Origin: an uncultured Planococcus sp.
GTDB taxonomy: Bacteria; Bacillota; Bacilli; Bacillales_A; Planococcaceae
Direction: 5' to 3'
Assembly (NCBI GenBank): GCA_947502505.1
Contig: CANNAE010000001.1
Location: 549,265 to 613,264 of the forward strand
Length of the DNA: 64,000 bases
Shown: positions 7,925-16,796 of the stretch, one piece after another
Position numbering within the stretch: the stretch's first letter is position 1
Layout: each line of letters starts with the position of its first letter
The notes under the pieces: generated by a model
What the model saw: the letters and a program-made list of their open reading frames with translations, nothing else
What the model was told of the DNA's origin: nothing
Database searches by the model: none
Position numbers and translations under genes: made by a program

Positions 7925-9475
7925 ATGACGAAAACGACTGAAACGACAGGCTATAATACACGGCTCGAAGAAAAGCTTTCCAAGATTTTCGCGGGCGGAC
8001 AAGAGAAATACCATGAAAAATTGAAAGAAAGCAATAAATTATTTGTCAGAGACCGCTTGAACTTGCTGTTCGACGACGGTGATTATATTGAAGATGGCCG
8101 TTTCGCAAACGTGGAAGCGGGAGATCTTCCAGCTGATGGCGTCGTGACGGCAATCGGCAAAGTGAATGGCGAAACGGTCTGTGTCATGGCGAATGATTCA
8201 ACGGTCAAAGCAGGGTCATGGGGTTCACGGACAGTGGAGAAAATTATCCGCATACAAGAAACCGCTGAAAAAATGCAAGTGCCGATGCTGTATCTGGTCG
8301 ACTCTGCAGGGGCGCGCATCACCGATCAATTGGAGATGTTCCCGAACCGGCGCGGCGCTGGGCGAATTTTCCACAACCAAGTGCGCATGTCCGGCATGGT
8401 GCCGCAAGTATGCTTATTATTCGGCCCATCTGCAGCGGGCGGGGCTTACATCCCTGCATTTTGCGATATCGTCATCATGGTCGAGGGCAATGCTTCGATG
8501 TATCTGGGCTCGCCGCGCATGGCTGAAAAAGTCATCGGCGAAAAAGTTTCTCTCGAAGAGATGGGCGGCGCCCGCATGCACTGTACCGTCAGCGGAGTCG
8601 GCGATGTATTGGTAGCCACTGAAGAAGAAGCAATCTCGGAAGCACGCCGCTATATGGCCTTCTTCCCGGCGAACTTCGCAGGCAAGCCTGAAACAATCGA
8701 AGCGAAAGCGAAAAAAGCGGGCCGAACTTTGGAAGAAATCATTCCGGAAAACCAGAATGCGCCGTTTGATATGTATGAATTGATCGACCAATTGATCGAT
8801 GAAGGCAGTTTCTTCGACATCAAAAAGCTGTTCGCGCCGGAATTGATCACTGGCCTTGCGCGAATCGACGGCCAAGCGGTCGGCATCATCGCCAACCAGC
8901 CGAAAGTAAAAGGCGGGGTATTGTTCGGGGATTCTGCCGACAAAGGCGCCAAGTTCATCAATCTATGCGACGCCTTCTCGATCCCATTATTGTTCCTGGC
9001 TGATGTGCCTGGCTTCATGATCGGGACGAAAGTTGAACGTGCCGGCATCATCCGCCATGGCGCTAAATTCATTTCCGCAATGAGCGCGGCTACTGTGCCG
9101 AAAATTTCGGTCGTCGTACGTAAAGCTTATGGCGCTGGATTGTACGCGATGGCAGGGCCGGCATTCGAACCGGATGTGTGCATTGCGCTCCCAACCGCGC
9201 AAATTGCCGTCATGGGTCCTGAAGCGGCCGTCAATGCCGTCTACTCCAATAAGATCGAAGCGATTGAAGATCCAAAAGAGCGCTTGGCTTACGTCCAGCA
9301 AAAGCATCAGGAGTATAAAGAAGAAATTAATATTTACCGCTTGGCATCCGAGCTTATCGTCGATGAAATCGTTGCGCCTTATGCACTTCGCGAAGAATTG
9401 TCCAAGCGCTTATCGATTTATGCGACGAAAGATTTACCGCTGCCATATCGAAAACATCCGATCATTCCTGTATAA
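7925..9475 (+). CDS. Acyl-CoA carboxylase carboxyltransferase (beta) subunit
   Basis: A 516-residue carboxyltransferase of the PccB/MccB family that moves CO2 from biotin to an acyl-CoA. The N-terminal half has VDSAGARI and GPSAAGGAYIPAFCD. The C-terminal half has FLADVPGFMIGTKVERAGIIRHGAK and KAYGAGLYAMAGPAFEPD, which form the acyl-CoA and biotin sites. The ATG at 7925 follows GGGGTGG; a GTG at 7916 lies in that ribosome site. Substrate (propionyl-, methylcrotonyl- or another acyl-CoA) cannot be decided from sequence alone. A terminator closes the operon. Confidence 0.93.
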   Translation: MTKTTETTGYNTRLEEKLSKIFAGGQEKYHEKLKESNKLFVRDRLNLLFDDGDYIEDGRFANVEAGDLPADGVVTAIGKVNGETVCVMANDSTVKAGSWGSRTVEKIIRIQETAEKMQVPMLYLVDSAGARITDQLEMFPNRRGAGRIFHNQVRMSGMVPQVCLLFGPSAAGGAYIPAFCDIVIMVEGNASMYLGSPRMAEKVIGEKVSLEEMGGARMHCTVSGVGDVLVATEEEAISEARRYMAFFPANFAGKPETIEAKAKKAGRTLEEIIPENQNAPFDMYELIDQLIDEGSFFDIKKLFAPELITGLARIDGQAVGIIANQPKVKGGVLFGDSADKGAKFINLCDAFSIPLLFLADVPGFMIGTKVERAGIIRHGAKFISAMSAATVPKISVVVRKAYGAGLYAMAGPAFEPDVCIALPTAQIAVMGPEAAVNAVYSNKIEAIEDPKERLAYVQQKHQEYKEEINIYRLASELIVDEIVAPYALREELSKRLSIYATKDLPLPYRKHPIIPV

Positions 9476-9489
9476 TGAGTAATAGACGT

Positions 9490-9521
9490 GGAGTCTGCCT
9501 AAATGGGCAGGCTTCTTTTTT
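9490..9521 (+). terminator. Terminator of the carboxylase operon
   Basis: A 10-bp stem with two wobble pairs (GGAGTCTGCC against GGCAGGCTTC), a 6-base loop and six T residues. Confidence 0.8.
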
Positions 9522-9525
9522 AGCA

Positions 9526-9548
9526 GACGCTCAAGGCAAGTGAGCGTC
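9526..9548 (+). repeat. Perfect inverted repeat upstream of the panE-like gene
   Basis: GACGCTCA and TGAGCGTC flank a 7-base centre. No T run follows, so it is not a terminator. It lies about 40 bases before the next start codon and could be an operator or an mRNA hairpin. Confidence 0.5.
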
Positions 9549-9588
9549 CGTTATCTACGATTGCTCTGAAAAAATAGGAGGGGTTTCC

Positions 9589-10446
9589 ATGAAATTCGCA
9601 ATTATCGGCGGAAACGCCCAGGCATTGTTGCTTGCGCATCTATTGAATAAACAAGGCGAGGCCCAGCTGATCATCACGAATGAACAGCAAGCCGCTGAAC
9701 TCAGCGCCAATGGCCTCAAATGTGGCACAGAACAACAGCAAATTGCCGTTCACACCGATTTTGAACAGGTGGACCCGGATGCTTACATATTTATCACGAT
9801 TCATTCAGAAGAGTTGCCGCCTATCTTGAGGCTGCTGAAAATCCGCCGGCCGAGCAACCCGCTCGTTTTTGTCCAGCAGGGAATGCTTTATGTAGAAAAG
9901 GCCCGCTTGCTGGCACATCGCCAAATAGCGGCCGCCGTCTTGGATTGCGACGCGGTCAAAGTCAATGGGCACGAAATCAAATACACGAAAACGCCCCAGC
10001 TCAGCCTCGGCTTATTAAAAGGCGAAGCGCAGCGCTTCGAACCGCTCACAGCAGTGGATCAAATTGCCGTGCAATGGACAGATGATATCGAAACACGGCT
10101 GTTCGAGCAGCTTTTAAGGGATAGCCTCATCAACCCGTTGACGGCGTTGATGAAGATCGAAAAAGGGCGGTTGATCACCGACCCGAATGCCTACGAGTTG
10201 TTTCGCAATTTATATAACGAAATGTATTTGGCGTTTCCGGAAATCGAAAGCTTGCAGCCGATTGAACGCGTCGCTGCCTATTGTGCCTCGCGCCCGGAAG
10301 AGATATCGTCCATGCTAGCGGACCGCTTAGCTGGCGATGCGATGGATGTGGATGGGCTGATGCTTTATATCCTCCAAATCGCGAAGCTCGACCTGCCTTT
10401 GTTCAAAGCGTTCTATCACTTACTGAAGACTGTTGAGGAAACCTGA
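9589..10446 (+). CDS. PanE/ApbA-family ketopantoate reductase-like protein
   Basis: A 285-residue protein with the two-domain PanE layout. The Rossmann N-terminus is MKFAIIGGNAQALLLAHLL, where the usual GxGxxG reads GGNAQA. The C-terminal family motif SLINPLTALMKIEKG is near residue 180. The active enzyme makes pantoate for coenzyme A with NADPH. Here the catalytic Lys and Asn found shortly before INPLTA in E. coli PanE appear as Gln and Asp (EQLLRDSLINP), and QNGM is reduced to QQGM. It may be inactive in that reaction or use another substrate. It sits in the ylb-to-mra interval where B. subtilis has ylbQ, and overlaps the next gene by one base. Confidence 0.82.
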   Translation: MKFAIIGGNAQALLLAHLLNKQGEAQLIITNEQQAAELSANGLKCGTEQQQIAVHTDFEQVDPDAYIFITIHSEELPPILRLLKIRRPSNPLVFVQQGMLYVEKARLLAHRQIAAAVLDCDAVKVNGHEIKYTKTPQLSLGLLKGEAQRFEPLTAVDQIAVQWTDDIETRLFEQLLRDSLINPLTALMKIEKGRLITDPNAYELFRNLYNEMYLAFPEIESLQPIERVAAYCASRPEEISSMLADRLAGDAMDVDGLMLYILQIAKLDLPLFKAFYHLLKTVEET

Positions 10447-10826
10447 TGGAATGGATATCTACTGCCGGGAACGTCCTGCTTTACGTCCCCTTTATCTTGT
10501 TTTTAGCCGTTTATGCATTGAGCTATAAATCCAAAAAACGCAAAGCGCTCGGGATTGCTGCCGATGTTACCGCATTTCTTTTATTCTTTTCAGTGCCGGC
10601 TTCGATCGATTTGCTGTTCGGCGTGAAAGTGCAGCCATTCATTTTCATGGCGGCTTTATTATTGGCGATTATCATGCTGGTGCGGGAATGGAAGACCCAA
10701 AAAGAACTGGAAGCGGTCAAGTTCCTGCGCAAGATTTGGCGTATTTGTTTTTTGGCGCTATCCGCGATTTATGCCGCAACATGGCTTGCCGGCCTTATCT
10801 TTTTAGCGGTCCAATCATTTCGCTAA
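10446..10826 (+). CDS. Small membrane protein, DUF3397-like
   Basis: A 126-residue integral membrane protein with about four hydrophobic helices (near residues 8-27, 38-58, 64-80 and 98-122), separated by short basic segments such as KSKKRK. I recall DUF3397 proteins in this position before bshC, and the size and topology agree, but the call rests partly on context. Its ATG overlaps the upstream TGA (TGATG), so it is co-translated with the PanE-like gene. Function unknown. Confidence 0.75.
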   Translation: MEWISTAGNVLLYVPFILFLAVYALSYKSKKRKALGIAADVTAFLLFFSVPASIDLLFGVKVQPFIFMAALLLAIIMLVREWKTQKELEAVKFLRKIWRICFLALSAIYAATWLAGLIFLAVQSFR

Positions 10827-10837
10827 GCGGATTTTTT
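10819..10837 (+). terminator. Weak terminator at the end of the DUF3397-like gene
   Basis: A 5-bp stem (TTCGC against GCGGA) with a 3-base loop over the stop codon, followed by six T residues. Confidence 0.4.
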
Positions 10838-10901
10838 CTCATGTAATCCTCCTTTTGTTATAGTAGTCTTTGAATGTAAAGCGAAAAGGGGATTCAAATT
10901 C

Positions 10902-12521
10902 ATGAAATTAGAGGAAAAATACATACCGCCATCCTCCAAATTGATGGTTGATTATACAAACGAAGAACAAAAAATAATGCAATACTTTTCCTACCAACCA
11001 TCGTTGGAACAAGCCCACAACAGGCTGGAAACCTTAAACGGCCACCCGGTCGACCGAAAGAAATTGTCATCCATCGTCGCAAGCTATATGGAGCCTTTCG
11101 GGATATCCGAAGCGGCAAAGCAAAACCTTGCACATTTTGAAGCGGGCGCCTCAGTCGTAGTGACTGGCCAGCAGGCTGGCTTGTTGACGGGGCCCTTATA
11201 TACGGTACATAAAGCGATTTCCTCGATTTTATTGGCGAAAGAAGCCACAGACAAACTCGGGACTCCGGTTGTCCCGGTTTTTTGGATCGCTGGCGAAGAC
11301 CATGATTTAGCAGAGATTTGCCATATTTACCGCGAAACAAACGGCCGCATCGAAAAATTGAATTACCCCCATGCGAAACTAGGGAAAAGCGCGGCATCGC
11401 ATGCTCCGCTAAAAGCAGAAGAAATCGAAGCGTTTTTGGAAGAGTATTTCCGTAGCTTGCCTGAAACGGCCCATACGAAGGAAATCCGTGCCATCGTATT
11501 CAGCCATTTGGAAAAAGCGGATACGTTCACCGCGTTTTTCGCAAGCCTGCTCAATCATTTCTTCGATCAACAAGGCTTGCTTTATATCGATGCCGCTGAC
11601 AAGCAATTGCGCGCCTATGAATCGAGCTTTTTCTCGCAGCTGATCGAAAACAGCGGGGCGATCGCAAAAGCGGTTGCCGAAACCGAAAGCGCACTTGAAG
11701 CGGATGGCTATAAAGCTGGAATCGATGCCAAAGAAGAAGCGGCACATCTATTTCTCACGATCGAAGGCGAACGCCTATTGCTGGAGCGTGATGGAAATCG
11801 TTTTGCAATCAAAAACACTTCTGTGAGCTATACCGAGCAAGAACTTTTGGATATCGCCAGAAATGAGCCGGAACGTCTCAGCAATAATGTCGTGACACGG
11901 CCGCTCATGCAGGATTTCGTTTTTCCGGTACTGGCTTTTGTCGGCGGGCCTGGGGAGATCGCCTATTGGGCAGCGTTGAAAGGCGCATTCGAATTGATGG
12001 GAATGGAAATGCCGATCGTCATGCCGAGGCTCAGCGTCAGTTTGATCGACAGACGGACCGCTAGCTTGATGGAGAAGCGGGAGTTGAGCTTTGAAGATGT
12101 CGTCGTCGAGCGGAAAATTCCTGATCTGCGCAATGAACTATACGATCACATTCGAGATGAAGAAACGGAAGCGAAAATCGATAAGCTCAAGCAAGGCTTG
12201 GTGGAAGAGTACGAAGAACTGATCAGCCGCTTTACCGCAGTGAGTGCGGGGCTTACGCCATTGACCGAAAAGAATTTGCGCATCCATTTGAAACAACTCG
12301 ATTTCCTGAAGCACAAGCTGCAAGATGAAATGGCTATCCAAAATAGCACTCAATTCAACCAGCTTGCGGCAATCGAAAATGCCTTATTGCCGGAAGCGGG
12401 ATTGCAAGAACGTATCTACAATCCAGTCCCATATTTGAATCAATACGGCAAAGGCTTGATAGCAGACCTATTGGACTTGCCGATGAACTACGACAACACC
12501 CACAAAATTGTCATTCTTTAA
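10902..12521 (+). CDS. bshC: Bacillithiol biosynthesis protein BshC (putative cysteine ligase)
   Basis: A 539-residue protein of the BshC family, needed for the last step of bacillithiol synthesis, the addition of cysteine to glucosaminyl-malate. Typical segments are VVVTGQQAGLLTGPLYTVHKA (near residues 86-106) and FWIAGEDHDLAEI (near 127-139). It also has a charged C-terminal coiled coil. Length matches B. subtilis BshC. The ATG has an AAAAGGGG ribosome site. It lies immediately before mraZ, as in other Bacillales, and ends with its own terminator, so it is not part of the division operon transcript. Confidence 0.94.
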   Translation: MKLEEKYIPPSSKLMVDYTNEEQKIMQYFSYQPSLEQAHNRLETLNGHPVDRKKLSSIVASYMEPFGISEAAKQNLAHFEAGASVVVTGQQAGLLTGPLYTVHKAISSILLAKEATDKLGTPVVPVFWIAGEDHDLAEICHIYRETNGRIEKLNYPHAKLGKSAASHAPLKAEEIEAFLEEYFRSLPETAHTKEIRAIVFSHLEKADTFTAFFASLLNHFFDQQGLLYIDAADKQLRAYESSFFSQLIENSGAIAKAVAETESALEADGYKAGIDAKEEAAHLFLTIEGERLLLERDGNRFAIKNTSVSYTEQELLDIARNEPERLSNNVVTRPLMQDFVFPVLAFVGGPGEIAYWAALKGAFELMGMEMPIVMPRLSVSLIDRRTASLMEKRELSFEDVVVERKIPDLRNELYDHIRDEETEAKIDKLKQGLVEEYEELISRFTAVSAGLTPLTEKNLRIHLKQLDFLKHKLQDEMAIQNSTQFNQLAAIENALLPEAGLQERIYNPVPYLNQYGKGLIADLLDLPMNYDNTHKIVIL

Positions 12522-12526
12522 CTTGG

Positions 12527-12555
12527 AAAAGCCTGCCTACGCAGGCTTTTTTTTT
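12527..12555 (+). terminator. Strong terminator after bshC
   Basis: A perfect 10-bp stem AAAAGCCTGC/GCAGGCTTTT with a 4-base loop, continuing into a T run. Confidence 0.92.
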
Positions 12556-12611
12556 ATGAAGTAAACTCTTTGAGATGAAATGCTGTAACAATAGTGAAAT
12601 ATTTCAAAAAC

Positions 12612-12641
12612 AAGTGGTGGCATGTGGGGGAATGTGGTACA
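12612..12641 (+). promoter_or_regulatory. MraZ-box array upstream of mraZ
   Basis: Three direct repeats with an exact 10-base period: aaGTGGTggc, atGTGGGgga and atGTGGTaca. This is the arrangement (GTG-containing boxes one helical turn apart) bound by MraZ upstream of its own operon in other bacteria. It ends just before the -10 box, so autorepression is likely. Confidence 0.7.
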
Positions 12642-12646
12642 TTAAT

Positions 12647-12652
12647 TATAAT
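12647..12652 (+). promoter_or_regulatory. -10 box of the mraZ/dcw promoter
   Basis: A perfect TATAAT. No good -35 is visible; that region is occupied by the MraZ boxes. The implied transcript start would be only about 10 bases before the ATG, so another promoter may exist upstream. Confidence 0.45.
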
Positions 12653-12668
12653 AAGTGGGGTGAAAGGC

Positions 12669-13100
12669 ATGTTCATGGGCGAATTTCAACACAATGTTGA
12701 TGCTAAGGGCAGATTAATCGTCCCTGCTAAATACCGTGAATTGCTGGGTGAGCATTTTGTAATCACTCGGGGCCTCGATCAGTGCTTATTTGGTTATCCG
12801 ATGAATGAATGGAATAAAATTGAAGAAAAATTAAAAGAAATGCCAGTTACGAAAAAAGATGCACGCGCATTTACCCGTTTTTTCTTCTCAGGTGCCCAGG
12901 AAATGGAACTTGATAAGCAGGGGCGCGTCAATATACCTGCAAACCTTTTGTCTTATGCAAAAATCGAAAAAGAGTGCGTCATTCTCGGCGTCTCCAACCG
13001 TTTCGAAATTTGGGCGAAAGATGCGTGGGAAGCGTATTTCGAAGAATCCGAAGAATCCTTTAATGAAATTGCTGAAAATTTAACTGACTTTGATTTTTAA
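12669..13100 (+). CDS. mraZ: Transcriptional regulator MraZ
   Basis: A 143-residue protein made of two SpoVT/AbrB-like repeats, each with the DxKGR signature ([13 protein letters not shown] at residues 11-23 and [12 protein letters not shown] near 82-93). MraZ forms ring-shaped oligomers and binds the repeats upstream of its own gene to control the dcw operon. The start at 12669 (MFMGEF) follows GGGGTGA with good spacing and matches the B. subtilis N-terminus. A longer in-frame reading from 12594 would run through the promoter region and is rejected. First gene of the division cluster. Confidence 0.96.
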   Translation: MFMGEFQHNVDAKGRLIVPAKYRELLGEHFVITRGLDQCLFGYPMNEWNKIEEKLKEMPVTKKDARAFTRFFFSGAQEMELDKQGRVNIPANLLSYAKIEKECVILGVSNRFEIWAKDAWEAYFEESEESFNEIAENLTDFDF

Positions 13101-13121
13101 TTAACGAACGGGGGGACTGGG

Positions 13122-14060
13122 TTGTTCAATCACACTACAGTTTTGCTGCATGAAACTGTCGATGGGCTGAACATTCGTCCTGATGGCATATATGTAGATT
13201 GTACACTCGGGGGTGCCGGCCATAGTGAATATTTGGCCCAGCAGCTATCCGATCAGGGACATCTGTACTGCTTTGATCAGGATGCGACAGCAATCGAGCA
13301 TGCAAAAGAAAAACTGAAAGACCATTTACATAAGATCACTTTTATCCATGCAAATTTTAAATATTTAAAAGAAGAATTGGAAAAACACGGAGTCGAAAAA
13401 GTCGATGGCATATTGTACGACTTGGGCGTTTCGTCGCCACAATTGGATACGCCTGAACGCGGCTTCAGCTATCATCACGACGCGCCGCTCGACATGCGCA
13501 TGGACCAAAGTGCAGAACTGAGTGCTTACCATGTCGTAAACGACTGGCGTTTCGAAGACCTCGTGCGTATTTTCTACCGCTACGGGGAGGAGAAATTCTC
13601 CAAGCAAATTGCCCGTAAAATCGAAGCTGCCCGCGAAAAGCAGCCGATCGAAACGACGGCGCAGCTGGTCGAATGCATCAAAGACGGCATCCCGGCACCG
13701 GCTAGGCGCAAAGGCGGCCATCCGGCAAAACGCGTGTTCCAGGCGATTCGCATCGCGGTCAACGACGAACTCGGCGCTGCTGAAACCTCTTTGCAGGATG
13801 CCCTTGACATGCTTGCGGTCAACGGCAGAATCAGCGTCATCACTTTCCATTCACTTGAAGACCGCTTGACGAAAGCCTTATTCAAGGAAGCCTCATCGCT
13901 TCCGGAATTGCCGCCGAATCTGCCGGTCATCCCAGATGGACTAGAGCCGAAATTGAAATTGATCACACGAAAACCAATATTGCCATCGGAAGAAGAATTG
14001 GCGCATAATAATCGGTCGCGGTCCGCCAAGTTGCGGATTGCGGAGAAAATCAAACTCTAA
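13122..14060 (+). CDS. rsmH: 16S rRNA (cytosine1402-N4)-methyltransferase RsmH
   Basis: A 312-residue SAM methyltransferase (formerly MraW) that modifies C1402 in the ribosomal P site. Motifs include [14 protein letters not shown] (near 25-38), [12 protein letters not shown] and [16 protein letters not shown] (near 99-128), and [11 protein letters not shown]. The start is TTG at 13122 after a GGGGGGAC ribosome site. No ATG fits the conserved N-terminus [16 protein letters not shown]. It follows mraZ closely and is followed by ftsL after 12 bases. Confidence 0.96.
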   Translation: MFNHTTVLLHETVDGLNIRPDGIYVDCTLGGAGHSEYLAQQLSDQGHLYCFDQDATAIEHAKEKLKDHLHKITFIHANFKYLKEELEKHGVEKVDGILYDLGVSSPQLDTPERGFSYHHDAPLDMRMDQSAELSAYHVVNDWRFEDLVRIFYRYGEEKFSKQIARKIEAAREKQPIETTAQLVECIKDGIPAPARRKGGHPAKRVFQAIRIAVNDELGAAETSLQDALDMLAVNGRISVITFHSLEDRLTKALFKEASSLPELPPNLPVIPDGLEPKLKLITRKPILPSEEELAHNNRSRSAKLRIAEKIKL

Positions 14061-14072
14061 GGACGTGTTTAA

Positions 14073-14432
14073 ATGGCGTTGAATGCGAGAACCCAAACCT
14101 ACATCCAACAGCCGGCCGTTCCGCAAAGTCCGAATAGACAGCCGGCAAAAAAGAAAAAACGCATCACCAAGGGCGAGAAAATCCTTTATACAGCTTTCCT
14201 GGCGGTTTGCATCATGTGCGCATTGCTGGTCTTGCAGAATCAGTCGACCATCCAAGCTGCCACGCAGGAAATCCAAACAATTGAAAATTCAATCAATGAA
14301 ACGACGAAACAAAATACCGATTTGTCCGTGCAAGTAAGTGAACTGTCTTCATATGAGCGCATTTGGTCGAAAGCAAAGGATTACGGCTTAAAATTAAATG
14401 AGCGAAATGTAAAGGTAGTGCCGGGACAATGA
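14073..14432 (+). CDS. ftsL: Cell division protein FtsL
   Basis: A 119-residue single-pass membrane protein. A basic cytoplasmic N-terminus (KKKKR near residue 30) precedes one hydrophobic helix (about 40-56). A short extracellular coiled coil follows (QEIQTIENSINETTKQN onward). FtsL partners DivIB and DivIC at the septum and activates septal peptidoglycan synthesis. Identification rests on topology, size and position between rsmH and pbpB, because FtsL sequence is poorly conserved. The stop overlaps the pbpB start (ATGA). Confidence 0.92.
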   Translation: MALNARTQTYIQQPAVPQSPNRQPAKKKKRITKGEKILYTAFLAVCIMCALLVLQNQSTIQAATQEIQTIENSINETTKQNTDLSVQVSELSSYERIWSKAKDYGLKLNERNVKVVPGQ

Positions 14433-16759
14433 AGAAAAAATTTCGTTTTCAAGGAGGAGCCTTTCTGCTATTTTTACTATTTGCAGGGCTCTTTTTCCTT
14501 TTAATGGCCAGAATAATCACAATTCAAGCGACGGGCAAAGTGGAAGGGCAGGAATTGGCTGCCAAAGCGGCTGCCAAATACAGCCAAGAAGAAGTATTGA
14601 CCGCAGAGCGCGGGAAGATTTTGGACCGTAACGGCGAAGTGATCGCAGAAGATACACTGACATATAAATTGGTGGCGGTGCTGGATGAATCGGTGACGAC
14701 GAACCCGAAAGAACCGAACCATGTCGTCGATGCCGAAGAAACGGCAGCTTACCTATCGGAGCAATTGGGCACCCAGACAGATGAATTGCTAGGCATTTTG
14801 GAAAATGGCATAGAAAAAGACCGTTACCAGGTGGAGTTCGGCGCAGCTGGGCGCGAAATCAGCCACACGCAAATGCTTGAAATGAAAGAACAAGACTTGC
14901 CGGGCTTATTGTTCGTTAAAGACCTTAAACGCCTTTATCCGAACGGTGTATTCGCCTCCCATTTGATCGGCTTTGCGATGAAAGAAGAGCTCGAAGACGG
15001 CCTAGTGAAGACTAAGGGCAAAATGGGCCTGGAATCGATTCACGATGAAGCGCTGACGGGCAAGAATGGCAAAATGGAGTTCGATACCGATAAATGGGGC
15101 TATCTGCTGCCGAACAGCCAAGAAGCTATCACTCCGGCGGTCGATGGGGCCAATCTCCAATTGACGCTGGACCGGACGCTTCAGAACTTTCTTGAAGATG
15201 CCATGTCGAGTGTCCAGGAAGAATATGATCCGGCGCGCATGATCGCGGTGATCGCAGATCCGGATACAGGCGAGATTCTCGGCATGTCCCAACGGCCGAC
15301 ATTTAATCCGAATACGCGGGAAGGCTTGTCGGAAAACTGGTTGAACGAAAGCATTGAGCTGACGATCGAGCCAGGTTCGCCAATGAAAGTATTCACCTTG
15401 GCGGCAGCTATCGAAGAAGGAAAATGGGACCCGAATGCTTATTATGATTCTGGGACGTATACCTTGCTGGACCGTACGATCGGCGACCATAACAGCGGAC
15501 GCGGATGGGGCAGCATTACGTTCCTTGAAGGTTTCCAGCGTTCTTCCAACGTATCGATGGGTTATTTGCTTGAACGCCTCGGTGCAGATAATTTCATGAC
15601 CTATATCGACGCATTCGGCTTCGGCGAAAAAACGGGCATCGACTTGCCAAACGAAGCATCTGGAAAGATTTTGGATGAGTACCCAATCAATAAATTGACC
15701 ACTTCCTACGGGCAAGGGTCCACGGTCACGCCGATTCAAATGATCCAGGCAGCGACAGCTATTGCTGGAGACGGCACCATGATGAAACCATACATTATCG
15801 ACCAAATCAAAAATCCAGATACAGGTGAAGTGACAGTGAAGTCCGAGCCTGAACAAGCCGGCACGCCGATTTCAGCAGAAACGGCGAAAAAAGTACGCGA
15901 AGTCATGGCTTCCACTGTCACTTCAGAAGTAGGCTCTGCGCAAGGTTTTGCGCTCCAGGATTATTCAGTAGCCGGTAAAACCGGTACGGCGCAAGTTCCT
16001 GGCGAAGACGGCCTATACATGACGGGCAGCAATAATTACCTGTTCTCTTTCTTGGGTATGGCACCGGCAGAAGATCCGGAACTCTTGATTTATATCGGTG
16101 TGCAGCAGCCCCAACTTCCTGCAGATGAATACGGATCAGTTCCTGTATCCAAAATTTTCACTTCTGTCATGGAAAATGGATTGAAATACTTGAACATTGA
16201 ACCAGAAAACTCCGTGGAAGCCAAAACGGTTGAAATCGAAGACTATAAAGGGCTTTCTTTGGAAGAAACGGTTTCTAAGCTAACGGCTAAAGGGCTGAAT
16301 CCGGTCGTCGCTGGAGATGATTCCCAAATAAGCGACCAATACCCACAAGCGGGCGAGAAGCTGGTAGCCGGAGAAAATATCATTTTGAGAACTGGCGGTA
16401 CCACGGCTATTCCCGATTTCACCGGATGGTCGAAGCGTGAACTCCTGGCTTTCCAGGCGCTCAGCGGATTGCCGCTTGAAATCGCAGGGCAAGGATTTGC
16501 CATGACGCAAAGTGTGGCAGAAGGCGCAGTGCCAGGAAGCGGGGAATCTGTTATCATCGAATTGCAGCCGCCGGAAGTATTCTATCCGGAGCAATCGTTG
16601 AAGGCCGAAGAAGAGCAGGCAACTGAAGAGCCAACTGAGGCTGAAGGCCAAGAAGCCGCTGAACCTTCAACGGAGCAAACAACAGAGCAAGCAACAGAAC
16701 AAGCAACAGAACAAACGCAAGAACCGGCAGAACAGCCGGTCATAAATGAAAATGAATAA
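14429..16759 (+). CDS. pbpB: Septal penicillin-binding protein (PBP2B/PBP1-like transpeptidase)
   Basis: A 776-residue class B penicillin-binding protein for septal cross-linking. It has a cytoplasmic basic start, a TM helix (about 8-27), a dimerisation domain, and a transpeptidase domain with the active-site Ser317 in SPMK. SSN lies near 373 and KTGT starts at Lys517. Two PASTA domains follow (about 600-715). The C-terminal tail of about 55 residues is rich in Glu, Thr, Gln and Ala and holds a short tandem repeat, which makes the protein longer than B. subtilis PBP2B. It is coupled to ftsL by ATGA. No spoVD paralogue follows. Confidence 0.95.
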   Translation: MKKKFRFQGGAFLLFLLFAGLFFLLMARIITIQATGKVEGQELAAKAAAKYSQEEVLTAERGKILDRNGEVIAEDTLTYKLVAVLDESVTTNPKEPNHVVDAEETAAYLSEQLGTQTDELLGILENGIEKDRYQVEFGAAGREISHTQMLEMKEQDLPGLLFVKDLKRLYPNGVFASHLIGFAMKEELEDGLVKTKGKMGLESIHDEALTGKNGKMEFDTDKWGYLLPNSQEAITPAVDGANLQLTLDRTLQNFLEDAMSSVQEEYDPARMIAVIADPDTGEILGMSQRPTFNPNTREGLSENWLNESIELTIEPGSPMKVFTLAAAIEEGKWDPNAYYDSGTYTLLDRTIGDHNSGRGWGSITFLEGFQRSSNVSMGYLLERLGADNFMTYIDAFGFGEKTGIDLPNEASGKILDEYPINKLTTSYGQGSTVTPIQMIQAATAIAGDGTMMKPYIIDQIKNPDTGEVTVKSEPEQAGTPISAETAKKVREVMASTVTSEVGSAQGFALQDYSVAGKTGTAQVPGEDGLYMTGSNNYLFSFLGMAPAEDPELLIYIGVQQPQLPADEYGSVPVSKIFTSVMENGLKYLNIEPENSVEAKTVEIEDYKGLSLEETVSKLTAKGLNPVVAGDDSQISDQYPQAGEKLVAGENIILRTGGTTAIPDFTGWSKRELLAFQALSGLPLEIAGQGFAMTQSVAEGAVPGSGESVIIELQPPEVFYPEQSLKAEEEQATEEPTEAEGQEAAEPSTEQTTEQATEQATEQTQEPAEQPVINENE
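16670..16717 (+). repeat. 12-base tandem repeat encoding a Thr-Glu-Gln tail in PbpB
   Basis: Four in-frame copies of the unit AC-N-GAR-CAA-RCN encode TEQT, TEQA, TEQA, TEQT. The copies differ at a few positions, mostly silent or Thr/Ala changes. Copy number may vary between strains. Confidence 0.85.
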
Positions 16760-16796
16760 CTGAACGAGTGTACTCGTCTTTAAAGGAGCTCTATTA

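Noticed and set aside
12594-12668. N-terminal extension of MraZ
   Set aside because: It lies over the MraZ boxes and the -10 element; the family begins MFMGEF.
16761-16781. Small palindrome (ACGAG-TGTA-CTCGT) between pbpB and mraY, considered as a terminator
   Set aside because: Only 5 bp and followed by CTTTAAAGG, not a T run; the genes are clearly one operon.
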